From Geodermatophilus sp. DSM 45219 (lineage in GTDB: Bacteria; Actinomycetota; Actinomycetes; Mycobacteriales; Geodermatophilaceae), in contig NZ_FNIQ01000002.1 in NCBI RefSeq assembly GCF_900104025.1, positions 186,001 through 250,000 on the forward strand: 64,000 nt of DNA, read 5' to 3'. Numbering within the stretch: position 1 is the stretch's first letter; every line of letters starts with the position of its first letter. The position numbers and the translations under genes are program-made. The notes under the pieces are model-generated. The model saw only the letters and a list, made by a program, of their open reading frames with translations, was not told the origin of the DNA and did no database searches. Below, piece by piece: positions 7,981 through 17,312 of this stretch.

Positions 7981-8970
7981 CTAGTCGGCGGAGGTGGCCG
8001 GGAGCTGTCCGTCGGCTGGATAGCGGGTGAGCGCGGCGCGGGCGTCCGCGGCGACGGCCGCGGCCAGCTCGGCGGGCTCCTCGACGGTGGCCGCCCCACC
8101 GAGGGAGGCGACCAGGCGCTTGGCCCACGCCACGTCGGCGGTGCGGACGGCGACGGCGAGCCCGCCGTCCTCGAGCTCGCGCACGTCCTCGACCGGGTAG
8201 TACTCGGCGACCCAGCGGGCGGTGCGGGCCAGCCGCAGCCGGACGACGGGCGAGCCGGGCCCGGGCTGGTAGAGCCCGGCGTCGACGTCGCGCAGGGGCA
8301 CGCCGGGCGGCGGGGACGACGGCTCGTCGAGGACCCGCACGTCGTCGACCCGGTCGAGCCGGAACAGCCGGACGCCGGCGACCTCGCGGGACCACGCCTC
8401 GAGGTACCAGCGGCCGTCGACCAGCAGCAGCCGCAGCGGGTCGACGGTGCGCTCGGTGCGCTCGTCGCGGGTGGGCACGTAGTAGGTGAGGTGCAGCGCC
8501 CGGCCGCGCTCCAGCCCCTCCCGGACGACGGCCAGCGCCTGCTCCTTGGCGTCGACCGACAGCGCCACCGGGGTGACCCGCTCGGCGGCGTGCCCGGCGG
8601 CGGCGGAGACCTTGGCCAGCGCGCGGCTGACCGCCTCCCGCTCGGCGAGGCCGGGCAGCTCCACCAGCGCGCGCAGCGCGACGACCAGGGCGACCGCCTC
8701 GTCGGTGGTCAGCCGCAGCGGGCGGACCATGCCGGCGGTGAAGGTGACCCGCACGCGGTCGCCCTCGAAGGCCAGGTCGATGAGGTCCCCGGGCCCGTAG
8801 CCGGGCAGCCCGCACATCCACAGCAGCTCCATGTCCCGGCGCAGCTGCCGCTCGGGGACGCCGAAGTCGCGGGCCACCTCGGCCAGCGGCACCCCCTCGG
8901 GGCGGGCGGTGAGGTACGGGACGAGCGACAGCAGCCGGGTCATCCGCTCGGTGGTCGTGGGCGCGCTCAC
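7981..8970 (-). CDS. pafC: PafC, WYL-domain transcriptional regulator
   Basis: A 329-residue protein starting at a GTG that overlaps the pafB stop (GTGA). It has an N-terminal winged helix (ERMTRLLSLVPYLTARPEG... ERQLRRDMELLWMCGL) and a WYL domain carrying the signature DGRWYLEAWSREVAGVRLFRLDRV near the middle. PafB and PafC act together in mycobacteria to activate the SOS-independent DNA-damage regulon. The name comes from linkage to pafA, but pupylation itself does not need them. Four-base overlap with pafB argues for coupled translation and stoichiometric output. In this window pafA is not immediately adjacent, because a DUF3866 gene on the opposite strand lies between. Confidence 0.93.
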   Translation of the reverse strand: MSAPTTTERMTRLLSLVPYLTARPEGVPLAEVARDFGVPERQLRRDMELLWMCGLPGYGPGDLIDLAFEGDRVRVTFTAGMVRPLRLTTDEAVALVVALRALVELPGLAEREAVSRALAKVSAAAGHAAERVTPVALSVDAKEQALAVVREGLERGRALHLTYYVPTRDERTERTVDPLRLLLVDGRWYLEAWSREVAGVRLFRLDRVDDVRVLDEPSSPPPGVPLRDVDAGLYQPGPGSPVVRLRLARTARWVAEYYPVEDVRELEDGGLAVAVRTADVAWAKRLVASLGGAATVEEPAELAAAVAADARAALTRYPADGQLPATSAD

Positions 8971-9953
8971 GCCGTCTCCCCCGACGGCGCCATCGCCGCG
9001 AGCCGGGTCAGTCGCTCGACGACCGCCCGGCGCACCGCTGCCGGCGCCTCCACGACGACGTCGGCGCCGTAGGAGGCGATCTCGCCGGCCAGCCGCGCCG
9101 GCTCGGTGGTGCGCAGCTCCAGCCGGTCGTCCCCGTCCTCGGCCGGGCCGAGCGGGACGGCGTGCCGGCGCAGCCCGACCGCGGTGCCGGGGCGGGCGCG
9201 CACGACCACGAGCTGCTCCTCCCCCCGGGCCTGCCCGGCGACCATCGCCGCGAGGTCGACGTCCTCCGGCGGCTCGAACGCACCCGCCGGGCCGCTCGCC
9301 CTCGGCGTCCCGACGACGCGGGAGAGCCGGAACACCCGGGGCGCCTGGCGGTCGAGGTCCAGCCCGCCGAGGTACCAGCGCCCGTGCCAGGCGACGACGC
9401 CCCACGGCTGCACACGGCGGCGGGTGGGGGCGTCCTCGTCGGGACGGCGGTAGTCGAAGGTGAGCACCCGTCGGTCGCGGGCCGCGGCGTAGCAGGGCTC
9501 GAAGGCCGGCTCGTCGGAGTCCAGCCGCGGGCGCAGCGGGATCGCCCGGGAGGTGTCGACGTCCACCCCGGCGGCCTTGAGCTTCACCAGCGCGCTCTGC
9601 GCGGCGCCGGCCAGCTGCGCGGACTCCCACAGCCGCAGCGCCAGGCCGACCGCGGCGGCCTCCTCGCCGGTGAGGGTGATCTCGGGCAGCTCGTAGTCGG
9701 CGCGGGCGATGCGGTAGCCGTCCTCGGTGTCGAAGACGCTGGTGCGGCCGGTCTCCAGCGGGACGCCCATCTCGCGCAGCTCGGCCTTGTCCCGCTCGAA
9801 CATCCGCTTGAACGCCTCGTCGGCGCGGGCGGTGCCGTCGTCGGGCTCGTAGCCGGGGACGGTGGCCCGGATCTTCGCCGCGGTCACGTACTGCCGGGTG
9901 CCGAGCAGGGCGATGACCAGGTTCACCAGTCGCTCCGCCCGCTTCGCCGCCAC
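8967..9953 (-). CDS. pafB: PafB, WYL-domain transcriptional regulator
   Basis: A 328-residue paralogue of PafC. The N-terminal HTH begins MAAKRAERLVNLVIALLGTRQYVTAAKIRATV, and the WYL core includes VAWHGRWYLGGLDLDRQAPRVFRLSRV. PafBC proteins bind DNA as a heteromeric unit and respond to DNA damage; this is known from mycobacteria and not visible here. The gene is first in a run pafB-pafC-small membrane gene-tatA-tatC-kinase on the minus strand. Its promoter must lie in the 113-bp divergent region shared with the DUF3866 gene, which also carries a dispersed palindromic element. Confidence 0.93.
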   Translation of the reverse strand: MAAKRAERLVNLVIALLGTRQYVTAAKIRATVPGYEPDDGTARADEAFKRMFERDKAELREMGVPLETGRTSVFDTEDGYRIARADYELPEITLTGEEAAAVGLALRLWESAQLAGAAQSALVKLKAAGVDVDTSRAIPLRPRLDSDEPAFEPCYAAARDRRVLTFDYRRPDEDAPTRRRVQPWGVVAWHGRWYLGGLDLDRQAPRVFRLSRVVGTPRASGPAGAFEPPEDVDLAAMVAGQARGEEQLVVVRARPGTAVGLRRHAVPLGPAEDGDDRLELRTTEPARLAGEIASYGADVVVEAPAAVRRAVVERLTRLAAMAPSGETA

Positions 9954-9968
9954 GCGTCCAGACTAGAC

Positions 9969-10024
9969 AAAGGACCCCCTGCCCCCGCTGCTCGCACGCT
10001 CGCAGCGGGACCCTGCAGGGGGCC
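9969..10024. repeat. Dispersed palindromic element, copy 1
   Basis: A GC-rich imperfect hairpin in the pafB/DUF3866 divergent gap. On the minus strand it reads GGCCCCCTGCAGGGTCCC, then a GCGAGCGTGCGAG middle, then GCAGGGGGTCCTTT. The outer arms GGCCCCCTGC and GCAGGGGGTCC pair. Closely similar units occur at 17254, 23292, 21139, 34289, 28161 and elsewhere. Because it sits between divergent starts, it cannot simply be a terminator here. Confidence 0.6.
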
Positions 10025-10066
10025 ACCGAGGAGCGTGGGGGGCACCGGGGTCCTTACGCTGCCCGC

Positions 10067-11167
10067 GTGGGGGAACCAGGCTCGAGGACTCAGCGGATCC
10101 GGTGGCGCCGTGGGACGGTGACCGCCCTCGGCCGCGCCTGGCGGGACGCGCAGGAGCTCACCGCGGAGGTGGCCGGCGACGGCGAGGTGCGGGCTCTGGC
10201 GCACCCCTCGCTGGTCGGCGTCCCGGAGGTCGGCGACACCGTCCTGCTCAACACCACGGCCTGGGCGCAGCGGCTGGGCACCGGGGGCTACGCGCTCGTC
10301 GTCGCCGTCCCCGACCGGCTGCCGCCGGACCCGACCGGCCCCGGGCACCTGGTCAAGGCCCGGTACACCCCGCTGCAGGTGAGCGTCCAGGGCGTCGACG
10401 AGCAGGACACCGAGCACCACCGCACGATCGCCGAGGCCGAGGACCTCGCCGGGATGCCGGTCGTCGTCGCCGACCTGCACTCCGCGCTGCCGGCCGCGCT
10501 CATCGGCGTGCTGGCCACCGACCCCGACCTCCGGGTCGCCTACGTCATGACCGACGGCGGCGCGCTGGTCGCCGGCTTCTCCCGCACGCTGTCCTCGCTC
10601 GCGCCGTCGCTGGCCGGGGTGGTGACCGTGGGCCAGGCGTTCGGGGGCGACCTGGAGGCGGTCACCCTGCACACCGGGCTGCTGGCCGCCAAGCACGTGC
10701 TGGGCGCCGACGTGGCGATCATCAGCCAGGGACCGGGCAACCTGGGCACCGGGACGTCGTGGGGCTTCTCCGGGGTGGCCGCGGGCGAGGCGTGCAACGC
10801 GGTGACGGTGCTCGGCGGGGAGCCGGTCGGGGCGCTGCGCATCTCCGACGCCGATCCGCGCCCGCGCCACCGCGGGGTGTCGCACCACTCGCTGACCGCC
10901 TTCGGCCGGGTGGCGCTCGGCGGGGTGACGCTGGTGGCGCCGCGCGGGCTGGGCTCCGAGCTGGGCAGCCAGGTCGAGGAGGACCTCGCTGGCCAGCCGC
11001 AGCGCAACCAGGTGGTGTGGATGGACGTCGACGGTCTCGAGGAGGCGCTGGGCCTGTCGCCCGTGCCGCTGTCGACGATGGGCCGCGGCTTCCCGGAGGA
11101 GCGCGCCTACTTCCTCGCCGCGGCCGCCGCCGGCCGCTACGCCGCCCTGCAGGTGCCCCTGGACTGA
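10067..11167 (+). CDS. DUF3866 family protein
   Basis: A 366-residue protein of the DUF3866 family, widespread in actinobacteria beside the paf/proteasome genes; function unknown. It begins near RIRWRRGTVTALGRAW, has a conserved GYALVVAVPDRLPPD segment and a Gly-rich core (ISQGPGNLGTGTSWGFSGVAAGEACNA). It ends with ALGLSPVPLSTMGRGFPEE. No membrane segment or signal peptide is seen, so it should be cytosolic. The start is a GTG at 10067; the usual family start close to IRWRRG would be a few residues in. It is transcribed divergently from pafB and convergently toward pafA. Confidence 0.85.
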   Translation: MGEPGSRTQRIRWRRGTVTALGRAWRDAQELTAEVAGDGEVRALAHPSLVGVPEVGDTVLLNTTAWAQRLGTGGYALVVAVPDRLPPDPTGPGHLVKARYTPLQVSVQGVDEQDTEHHRTIAEAEDLAGMPVVVADLHSALPAALIGVLATDPDLRVAYVMTDGGALVAGFSRTLSSLAPSLAGVVTVGQAFGGDLEAVTLHTGLLAAKHVLGADVAIISQGPGNLGTGTSWGFSGVAAGEACNAVTVLGGEPVGALRISDADPRPRHRGVSHHSLTAFGRVALGGVTLVAPRGLGSELGSQVEEDLAGQPQRNQVVWMDVDGLEEALGLSPVPLSTMGRGFPEERAYFLAAAAAGRYAALQVPLD

Positions 11168-11304
11168 TCGTCGGCCTACCGGCCGACAACGCGGCCAGGT
11201 GCCGTCCCCCTGCTGCGCTGAGCCCTGCCGTCGCACTCCGTCGGGGAGCCTCCGGCCCCCTCGCCGCAGCACGACCCCTCGCAGAGCGCGCCGCGGCGAG
11301 GGGC

Positions 11305-12663
11305 TCACATGCTGGCGATGAGCTTGTCCACGCGCTCGTCGACGGCCTTGAACGGGTCCTTGCACAGCACGGTGCGCTGGGCCTGGTCGTTGAGCTTGAG
11401 GTGCACCCAGTCGACGGTGAAGTCGCGGCGCTTCTCCTGGGCCTTGCGGATGAACTCCCCGCGCAGCCGCGCCCGGGTGGTCTGCGGCGGCACGTTCTTG
11501 GCCTCGAACACCCGCGGCTCGTGCGCCACCCGGTCGACCTGGTTGTTGCGCTCGAGCAGGTAGTACAGGCCCCGCTTGCGGCTGATGTCGTGGTAGGCGA
11601 GGTCCATCTGGGCGATCCGCGGGGAGCTCATCGGCAGGTCCCGCTTGGCCCGGTAGCGCTCGATGAGCTGGTACTTCGTGGCCCAGTCGATCTCCCGCTC
11701 GATGAGCGAGAGATCACCGGTGTCGACGGCCTTGAGCACCCGGCCCCACAGTTCGAGCATCTGCCGGTGCACCGGGCCGAAGCCCTCGCGGTCGACGAAC
11801 TCCGCGGCCCGGGAGTGGTACTCGCCCTGGATCTCCAGCGCCGACATCTCCTTGCCGTTGGCCAGCCGCACCTTGCGCCGTCCGGTCATGTCGTGGCTGA
11901 TCTCGCGGATGGCCCGGATCGGGTTCTCCAGCGTCATGTCCCGGATCGGCACGCCGGCCTCGATCATCCGCAGCACCAGGTCGGTGACGGCGACCTTGAG
12001 CAGCGTCGTCGTCTCGTTCATGTTCGAGTCGCCGACGATCACGTGCAGCCGCCGGTAGCGCTCGGCGTCGGCGTGCGGCTCGTCGCGGGTGTTGATGATG
12101 GGCCGCGAGCGGGTGGTCGCCGAGGAGACGCCCTCCCAGATGTGCTCGGCACGCTGGCTGAGGCAGTAGATCGCCCCGCGCGGGGTCTGCAGCACCTTGC
12201 CGGCGCCGACGACGATCTGCCGGCTGACCAGGAACGGGATGAGGACGTCGGCCAGCCGGCTGAACTCGCCGTGCCGGCCGACCAGGTAGTTCTCGTGGCA
12301 GCCGTAGCTGTTGCCGGCGGAGTCGGTGTTGTTCTTGAACAGGTAGATGTCGCCCGTGACGCCCTCCTCGGCCAGCCGCTGCTCGGCGTCGACCAGCAGG
12401 CCCTCGAGGATCCGCTCCCCGGCCTTGTCGTGGACGACGAGCTCGCTCAGGTCGTCGCACTCGGCGGTGGCGTACTCCGGGTGGCTGCCCACGTCGAGGT
12501 ACAGGCGGGAGCCGTTGCGCAGGAAGACGTTGGAGCTGCGCCCCCACGACACCACGCGGCGGAACAGGTATCGGGCGACCTCGTCCGGGGACAACCGGCG
12601 CTGGCCGCGGAAGGTGCACGTGACGCCGTACTCGGTCTCGATGCCGAAGATCCGTCGTTCCAC
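11305..12663 (-). CDS. pafA: Pup--protein ligase PafA
   Basis: A 452-residue ligase that joins the C-terminal glutamate of Pup to substrate lysines using ATP. The N-terminus [13 protein letters not shown] carries the Mg/ATP-binding Glu9. [13 protein letters not shown] holds Asp57, matching the catalytic Asp of studied PafA enzymes. The glutamine-synthetase-like core continues with [22 protein letters not shown] and [20 protein letters not shown]. It lacks the long insertion after the first strand that marks Dop, which separates the two paralogues in this window. The gene lies 202 bp downstream of prcA in the same direction and is convergent with the DUF3866 gene. Confidence 0.97.
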   Translation of the reverse strand: MERRIFGIETEYGVTCTFRGQRRLSPDEVARYLFRRVVSWGRSSNVFLRNGSRLYLDVGSHPEYATAECDDLSELVVHDKAGERILEGLLVDAEQRLAEEGVTGDIYLFKNNTDSAGNSYGCHENYLVGRHGEFSRLADVLIPFLVSRQIVVGAGKVLQTPRGAIYCLSQRAEHIWEGVSSATTRSRPIINTRDEPHADAERYRRLHVIVGDSNMNETTTLLKVAVTDLVLRMIEAGVPIRDMTLENPIRAIREISHDMTGRRKVRLANGKEMSALEIQGEYHSRAAEFVDREGFGPVHRQMLELWGRVLKAVDTGDLSLIEREIDWATKYQLIERYRAKRDLPMSSPRIAQMDLAYHDISRKRGLYYLLERNNQVDRVAHEPRVFEAKNVPPQTTRARLRGEFIRKAQEKRRDFTVDWVHLKLNDQAQRTVLCKDPFKAVDERVDKLIASM

Positions 12664-12865
12664 GCACCGACTCTAGGCGCCGATGGCGACAGGGGGCGCC
12701 CGGCGCGCACGCCCCGGCGGGCCCATCGCCTCAGGAGCGGGACGGCGGACCCGGCCACCGGCGGTCGGCAGCGGCGTGACCGTGACCTGGTCAGGTCGTC
12801 GCACGCGGTGCCGCAGGGGTGACGCCGTCCGGCCCGACCGCCGGGTGCCGAACGCGGGTCGCCCG

Positions 12866-13729
12866 TCAGGTCGCCGGGGACTCTCCCCCGCTGCCCGCCG
12901 TCCCGCCGCTGTCCGGCGCGCTGGGCTCGCCGAGGCCGGCCGGGGTGCCCGGCTGCGGCACGCTCGGCGCGTGCGCGGCGGTGTGCGGCTCCTCGCCCTC
13001 GACGACCACACCGTCGGCCTGCTGCTCGAGCAGCGGGCGCAGCGCGGCACCGAGGAGCCGGCGGAAGGCGCGCTTGGGCCGCCGCCGGTCGAGCACGGCG
13101 ACCTCGAGCTGCTCGGCCGACAGCAGCGCCGGGCCGCCGTTGCCGGAGCTGGTGGCGGGGCTGACCGCCGACAGCGCCTGGACGCCGACCCGCAACGCCT
13201 CGCCCAGCCCCATGCCGGGCAGGAAGTGCTCGCGCAGGTTGGCGCTGACCACGTCGGCCTGACCGCCCATGACGACGAAGTCCGGCTCGTCGACGACCGA
13301 GCCGTCGAAGGTGAGCCGGTAGAGCTGGTCGGTCTCCGGGGTCTCACCGACCTCGGCGACGCAGAGCTCGACCTCGAAGGGCTTGCTCTGCTGGGTGAAG
13401 ATCTCACCGAGGGTCTGCGCGTAGGCGTTGGCGATGACCCGGCCGGTGACGTCGCGGCGGTTGTAGCTGTAACCGCGGACGTCGGCCAGCCGGACGCCGG
13501 CCACCCGCAGGCTCTCGAACTCGCTGTAGCGGCCGACGGCGGCGAAGCCGATCCGGTCGTAGAGCTCGCCGACCTTGTGCAACGTGGAGCTGGGGTTCTC
13601 GGCGATGAACAGCACGCCGTCGGCGTAGGTGACGACGGCGACGCTGCGGCCGCGTGAGATGCCCTTGCGGGCGTACTCCGAGCGGTCCCGCATGATCTGC
13701 TCGGGCGTGGCGTAGTACGGCATCGTCAT
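12866..13729 (-). CDS. prcA: Proteasome subunit alpha
   Basis: A 287-residue 20S proteasome alpha subunit. The N-terminus [29 protein letters not shown] is the gate-forming alpha-specific segment, and the NTN-hydrolase fold lacks an N-terminal catalytic Thr. Alpha rings dock the Mpa/ARC ATPase and gate entry. The C-terminal tail (about 235-287) is extended, disordered and rich in Pro, Gly and Ser. The gene starts 4 bp after the prcB stop, so the two subunits are almost certainly co-translated from one mRNA. A 202-bp gap with no convincing gene separates it from pafA. Confidence 0.97.
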   Translation of the reverse strand: MTMPYYATPEQIMRDRSEYARKGISRGRSVAVVTYADGVLFIAENPSSTLHKVGELYDRIGFAAVGRYSEFESLRVAGVRLADVRGYSYNRRDVTGRVIANAYAQTLGEIFTQQSKPFEVELCVAEVGETPETDQLYRLTFDGSVVDEPDFVVMGGQADVVSANLREHFLPGMGLGEALRVGVQALSAVSPATSSGNGGPALLSAEQLEVAVLDRRRPKRAFRRLLGAALRPLLEQQADGVVVEGEEPHTAAHAPSVPQPGTPAGLGEPSAPDSGGTAGSGGESPAT

Positions 13730-13733
13730 GGCG

Positions 13734-14576
13734 TCAGCCCTGCCCGTCCGCGGCGGCCCGCTCGTCGGTGATGTCGGAGGCTACGGCGGCGACCTCGTCG
13801 TCGGTCAGCCGGACCGCGCCCTCGGCGTCCACCCGGTAGACGATCGGGTACAGCCGGCGCACCGGGTCGGGCCCACCGGTGGCGGAGTCGTCGTCGGCGG
13901 CGTCGTAGAGCGCCTCGACCAGGCTGCGCGTGGCGACCTCCGCCGACAGGTTCGGCCGCCAGGTCTTCTTCAGCGAGCCGCGGGCGAACAGCGAGCCGGA
14001 GCCGACGGCGGAGTAACCGCGCTCCTCGTAGTTCCCGCCGGTGACGTCGTAGCTGAAGATCCGCCCCGGGGCGGATCCGGGAGCGGCGTCGAGGTCGAAC
14101 CCGGCGAACAGCGGGACGACGGCCAGGCCCTGCAGCGCGGCGCCGAGGTTGCCGCGGATCATCTGGGCCAGCCGGTTGGCCTTGCCGTCGAGGGAGAGCG
14201 TGAGGCCCTCGATCTTCTCGTAGTGCTCGAGCTCGACCTGGTAGAGCCGGACCATCTCGATGGCGATGCCGGCCGCGCCCGCGATGCCGATGACCGACCA
14301 GGTGTCGGCCGGGTAGACCTTCTCGATGTCGCGGCTGGAGATCAGGTTGCCCATGGTGGCCCGCCGGTCGCCGCCCATGAGGACACCGCCGTCGTAGGAG
14401 AGCGCGACGATCGTGGTGCCGTGCGGCGTGATGTCACCGACCGGCAGCTGCGGGACCGGCCGGCGGCCCGGCAGCAGGTCCGGGGCCGCGGTCGCCAGGA
14501 AGTCGGTGAACGAGGAACCCACCCGGTCCAGGTAGGCGGGCGGGAACCCGCTCCGGCCAGCCGAATACTCGCTCAC
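13734..14576 (-). CDS. prcB: Proteasome subunit beta (catalytic)
   Basis: A 280-residue precursor. Residues 1-53 form a propeptide ending PVGDITPHG; autocatalytic cleavage would expose Thr54 of [12 protein letters not shown] as the nucleophile. The conserved [19 protein letters not shown] with the catalytic-site Asp/Lys neighbourhood follows. [16 protein letters not shown] is typical of actinobacterial beta subunits. It assembles into the inner rings of the 20S core and degrades pupylated proteins threaded by Mpa. It lies 4 bp ahead of prcA and 88 bp after the endonuclease-VII-like gene. Confidence 0.97.
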   Translation of the reverse strand: MSEYSAGRSGFPPAYLDRVGSSFTDFLATAAPDLLPGRRPVPQLPVGDITPHGTTIVALSYDGGVLMGGDRRATMGNLISSRDIEKVYPADTWSVIGIAGAAGIAIEMVRLYQVELEHYEKIEGLTLSLDGKANRLAQMIRGNLGAALQGLAVVPLFAGFDLDAAPGSAPGRIFSYDVTGGNYEERGYSAVGSGSLFARGSLKKTWRPNLSAEVATRSLVEALYDAADDDSATGGPDPVRRLYPIVYRVDAEGAVRLTDDEVAAVASDITDERAAADGQG

Positions 14577-14664
14577 CCATCCGCCTCTCTCGCCGCCGGG
14601 AAACCAGCGGCTTCGCTCGATCGACGCCTCACCGACGACCCTCTGCGGGCTCGTCAGGACGTCG

Positions 14665-15306
14665 TCACGACCCTACCGGCGGGCCGTCGGACGGGCGCTC
14701 GGAGCCAGGACTGCCCACGAACGACTGCTGGATCCGGGCGAGGAGCTGACGCTCGCGATGGGCGTCGACGTACAAGGCCGCCGTGTGCAGCAAGCCCGGA
14801 TCGTCGCGGAAGAGCCCCAGTCCGTGGTTGCACCGCTGACACAGCAACTGCCTCGTCGCACCGGTCTCGTGGTCGTGGTCCAGGTGCTGGGCCGGATCGC
14901 CGCAGATGGCACAGCGGCCGTCCTGGGCCGCTCGCATGCCGGCCACCTCGGCTTTGCTCAGCTTGTACTTGCGGTAGAAGTAGCCAGCCGAGTTGGCCGC
15001 GCGATCACACGCGCGGCAGCGTGAGCCGAATCCGGAGACAATCCTGGCGTTCCGCGTGTAGTCCTCGTGCGCGACCGGCTGCTCGCACGACGGGCACCAG
15101 CGGAACCCCTCCGGGATCCACGAGTGGTCCCGGACCTCCCTGCCCAAGGACCGACGGCGGTCGCGGTACCAGGCCCTGTTGCGCGCACGGTTACAGGCCA
15201 GACAGTAGAAGGACAGCCCGTCCGTCAGCGTGCGGTTACGACCGAACTCTGTGGCCGGCTTTTCCTCTCCGCACGACGGACACTGCTTGGTCACTACGCA
15301 GCGCAA
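14665..15306 (-). CDS. Endonuclease VII-like Zn-ribbon nuclease inside the Pup operon
   Basis: About 213 residues with three CxxC-type zinc-ribbon blocks: [13 protein letters not shown]...[17 protein letters not shown]...CRAC, and the nuclease core [25 protein letters not shown] followed by [11 protein letters not shown]. The DHDH...LCxxCNxGLGxF pattern is the recombination endonuclease VII (T4 gp49-like) signature with His and Asp metal ligands. Substrate preference is unknown; the family cuts branched or nicked DNA. The start is a TTG at 15306, 8 bp after the pup stop; a GTG at 15294 is an alternative. It lies between pup and prcB on the same strand, so it is probably co-expressed with the proteasome genes. 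Confidence 0.82.
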   Translation of the reverse strand: MRCVVTKQCPSCGEEKPATEFGRNRTLTDGLSFYCLACNRARNRAWYRDRRRSLGREVRDHSWIPEGFRWCPSCEQPVAHEDYTRNARIVSGFGSRCRACDRAANSAGYFYRKYKLSKAEVAGMRAAQDGRCAICGDPAQHLDHDHETGATRQLLCQRCNHGLGLFRDDPGLLHTAALYVDAHRERQLLARIQQSFVGSPGSERPSDGPPVGS

Positions 15307-15314
15307 TCAGAAAA

Positions 15315-15524
15315 TCACTCTCCGCCCTTCTGTACGTAGCTCCGAACGAACTCTTCCGAGTTCTCCTCGAGCACCTCGTCGATCTCGTCGAGGATGGAGT
15401 CGAGGTCCTCGGTGACCTCCTTGTGCCGCTCGGCGACCTCGGCGTCGACCGACGCCTCGACCTCCTCGGTCTCCTCCCGCGTGCGCGTCGAGCGCTGCTG
15501 ACCGCCGCTGTCCCTCGTGGCCAT
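15315..15524 (-). CDS. pup: Prokaryotic ubiquitin-like protein Pup
   Basis: A 69-residue, acidic, largely disordered modifier. A strong GGGAGGA sits 5 bases ahead of the ATG at 15524. The central segment (about 38-58) is the Mpa-binding helix region, rich in Asp, Glu, Ile and Leu. The C-terminus is VQKGGE. Many Pups end in GGQ and must be deamidated by Dop before ligation; this one already encodes the terminal Glu, so PafA could use it directly. Translated in frame within a longer open frame whose upstream part is antisense to other sequence and not real. Confidence 0.96.
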   Translation of the reverse strand: MATRDSGGQQRSTRTREETEEVEASVDAEVAERHKEVTEDLDSILDEIDEVLEENSEEFVRSYVQKGGE

Positions 15525-15610
15525 GGGTTCCTCCCGGTGCAGGTCGTGGCTGGTGCCTGTTGCTGAAGTTACCCGCGGGGTGCGACGTTCGGAGGTCGAC
15601 CGACCGGGGG

Positions 15611-17116
15611 TCAGCCGCCGGTGATCGTGTCGACCAGTTCCTGGGCCGAGGACGTCGACTCGAACAGCTCGCCCACGTGGTCGCGGGTACCGCGCAGCGG
15701 CTCCATCGTCGGGATGCGGACCAGGTTCTCCCGGCCGAGGTCGAACACCACCGAGTCCCACGACGCCGCGGCCACCTGGGCCGGGTAGCGGCGCAGGCAC
15801 TCACCGCGGAAGAACGCCCGGGTGTCGGCCGGCGGGCGCACCATCGCGCGCGTCACCTCGTCGTCGGTGAGCAACCGCTGCATCGAGCCGCGGGACACCA
15901 GCCGGTGGTAGAGCCCCTTCTCCGGCCGCACGTCGGAGTACTGCAGGTCGACCAGGCGCAGCCGCGAGTCGCCCCAGGCCAGGTCGTCGCGCGAGCGGTA
16001 GCCCTCCAGCAGCCGCAGCTTCGCCGGCCAGTCCAGCCGGTCGGCACAGCGCATCGGGTCGTCGGCGAGGTCCTCGAGCACCTCGGCCCACCGGCGCAGC
16101 ACGTCGGCGGTCTGCCCGTCGTCGTCCCCGCGGTGGTCGACGTGCCGCTGGGCCATCTCCAGGTAGGTCTGCTGCACCTCCAGCGCGGTCATCCGCCGCC
16201 CGTCGCGCAGCTTCACCTTGTGGGTCAGCGACGGGTCGTGGCTGATCGCCTGCAGTTCGGCCACCGGCTCCTCGAGGGCGAGGTCGCGGGTGAGGGTGCG
16301 CGCCTCGATCATGTCCAGGACCAGCGCCGTCGTCCCGACCTTGAGGTAGGTCGACAGCTCGGCGAGGTTCGCGTCGCCGATGATCACGTGCAGCCGGCGG
16401 TACTTGTCGGCGTCGGCGTGCGGCTCGTCGCGGGTGTTGATGATCGGCCGTTTGAGCGTGGTCTCCAGGCCCACCTCGACCTCGAAGAAGTCCGCGCGCT
16501 GGGACAGCTGGAAGCCCTGCGTGCGGCTCTCCGTGCCGATGCCCACCCGCCCGGACCCGGCGACCACCTGCCGCGTGACGAAGAACGGGATCAGCCCGCG
16601 GATGATGTCCAGGAACGGGGTGCGCCGGTCCATCAGGTAGTTCTCGTGGGCACCGTAGGAGGCGCCCTTGCCGTCGGTGTTGTTCTTGTACAGCTGGATC
16701 GGCTGGGTGCCCGGGACGCGCGCGGCCCGCCGGGCCGCCTCGGCCATCACCTGCTCCCCCGCCTTGTCCCACAGGACGACGTCGCGCGGGTTGGTGACCT
16801 CCGGCGTCGAGTACTCGGGGTGCGCGTGGTCGACGTAGAGGCGGGCCCCGTTGGTGAGGATGACGTTGGCCATCCCCGAGTCCTCCTCCAGGTCGTTGTG
16901 GTCCAGCGCCTGGGCCGGGGAGAGGTCGAACCCGCGGGCGTCGCGCAGCGGCGACTCCTCCTCGAAGTCCCACCGGGGCCGGCGCGGTGTCGGAGCCTCG
17001 GCGACCGCCCACGCGTTCACGACCTGGCTCGACAGCGTCGTCGGGTTCGCCGTCGGCTGCCCGGGCACCGAGATGCCGTACTCGACCTCGGTGCCCATGA
17101 CCCGCCGCGCGCTCAT
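15611..17116 (-). CDS. dop: Pup deamidase/depupylase Dop
   Basis: A 501-residue paralogue of Paf[15 protein letters not shown] contains the metal-binding Glu10, and [16 protein letters not shown] contains Asp96, equivalent to the catalytic Asp of Dop enzymes. The Dop-specific loop is present between about residues 43 and 80 ([20 protein letters not shown]). Dop removes Pup from substrates and, where Pup ends in Gln, converts it to Glu. Because this Pup ends in Glu, depupylation should be its main task here. It lies 86 bp ahead of pup and 194 bp after the mpa/arc gene. Confidence 0.96.
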   Translation of the reverse strand: MSARRVMGTEVEYGISVPGQPTANPTTLSSQVVNAWAVAEAPTPRRPRWDFEEESPLRDARGFDLSPAQALDHNDLEEDSGMANVILTNGARLYVDHAHPEYSTPEVTNPRDVVLWDKAGEQVMAEAARRAARVPGTQPIQLYKNNTDGKGASYGAHENYLMDRRTPFLDIIRGLIPFFVTRQVVAGSGRVGIGTESRTQGFQLSQRADFFEVEVGLETTLKRPIINTRDEPHADADKYRRLHVIIGDANLAELSTYLKVGTTALVLDMIEARTLTRDLALEEPVAELQAISHDPSLTHKVKLRDGRRMTALEVQQTYLEMAQRHVDHRGDDDGQTADVLRRWAEVLEDLADDPMRCADRLDWPAKLRLLEGYRSRDDLAWGDSRLRLVDLQYSDVRPEKGLYHRLVSRGSMQRLLTDDEVTRAMVRPPADTRAFFRGECLRRYPAQVAAASWDSVVFDLGRENLVRIPTMEPLRGTRDHVGELFESTSSAQELVDTITGG

Positions 17117-17253
17117 GCCGCCACCCTAGGCGCCCGTGGCGACACCGTCCGGGCACGGGCAACCGGCCGCCGGCCGCGCGTCCGACCTGCCGACGGCGGA
17201 CGGCCCGGCCCCCGCCGTCGCGGGAACCGGGCCGTCGCCTGACGTGCCGGAGC

Positions 17254-17312
17254 GGCCCTCCTGCAGGGCCCCGCCGCGAGCCTGCGGACGGTGGGGGCAG
17301 GAGGGTCCTCCT
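17254..17312. repeat. Dispersed palindromic element, copy 2
   Basis: The copy lies just downstream of mpa/arc, in the gap before dop, and touches the mpa stop codon. It reads GGCCCTCCTGCAGGGCCCC, then CGCCGCGAGCCTGCGGACG, then GGGGGCAGGAGGGTCCTCCT. The ends pair to form a long GC stem. Sequence and spacing match the copies at 9969 and 23292. Confidence 0.6.

Noticed and set aside
7981..10026. A single 681-codon frame that could suggest a PafB-PafC fusion
   Set aside because: Its first half is not PafB sequence but an out-of-frame reading of pafB. The true pafB is in another frame and overlaps pafC by GTGA.
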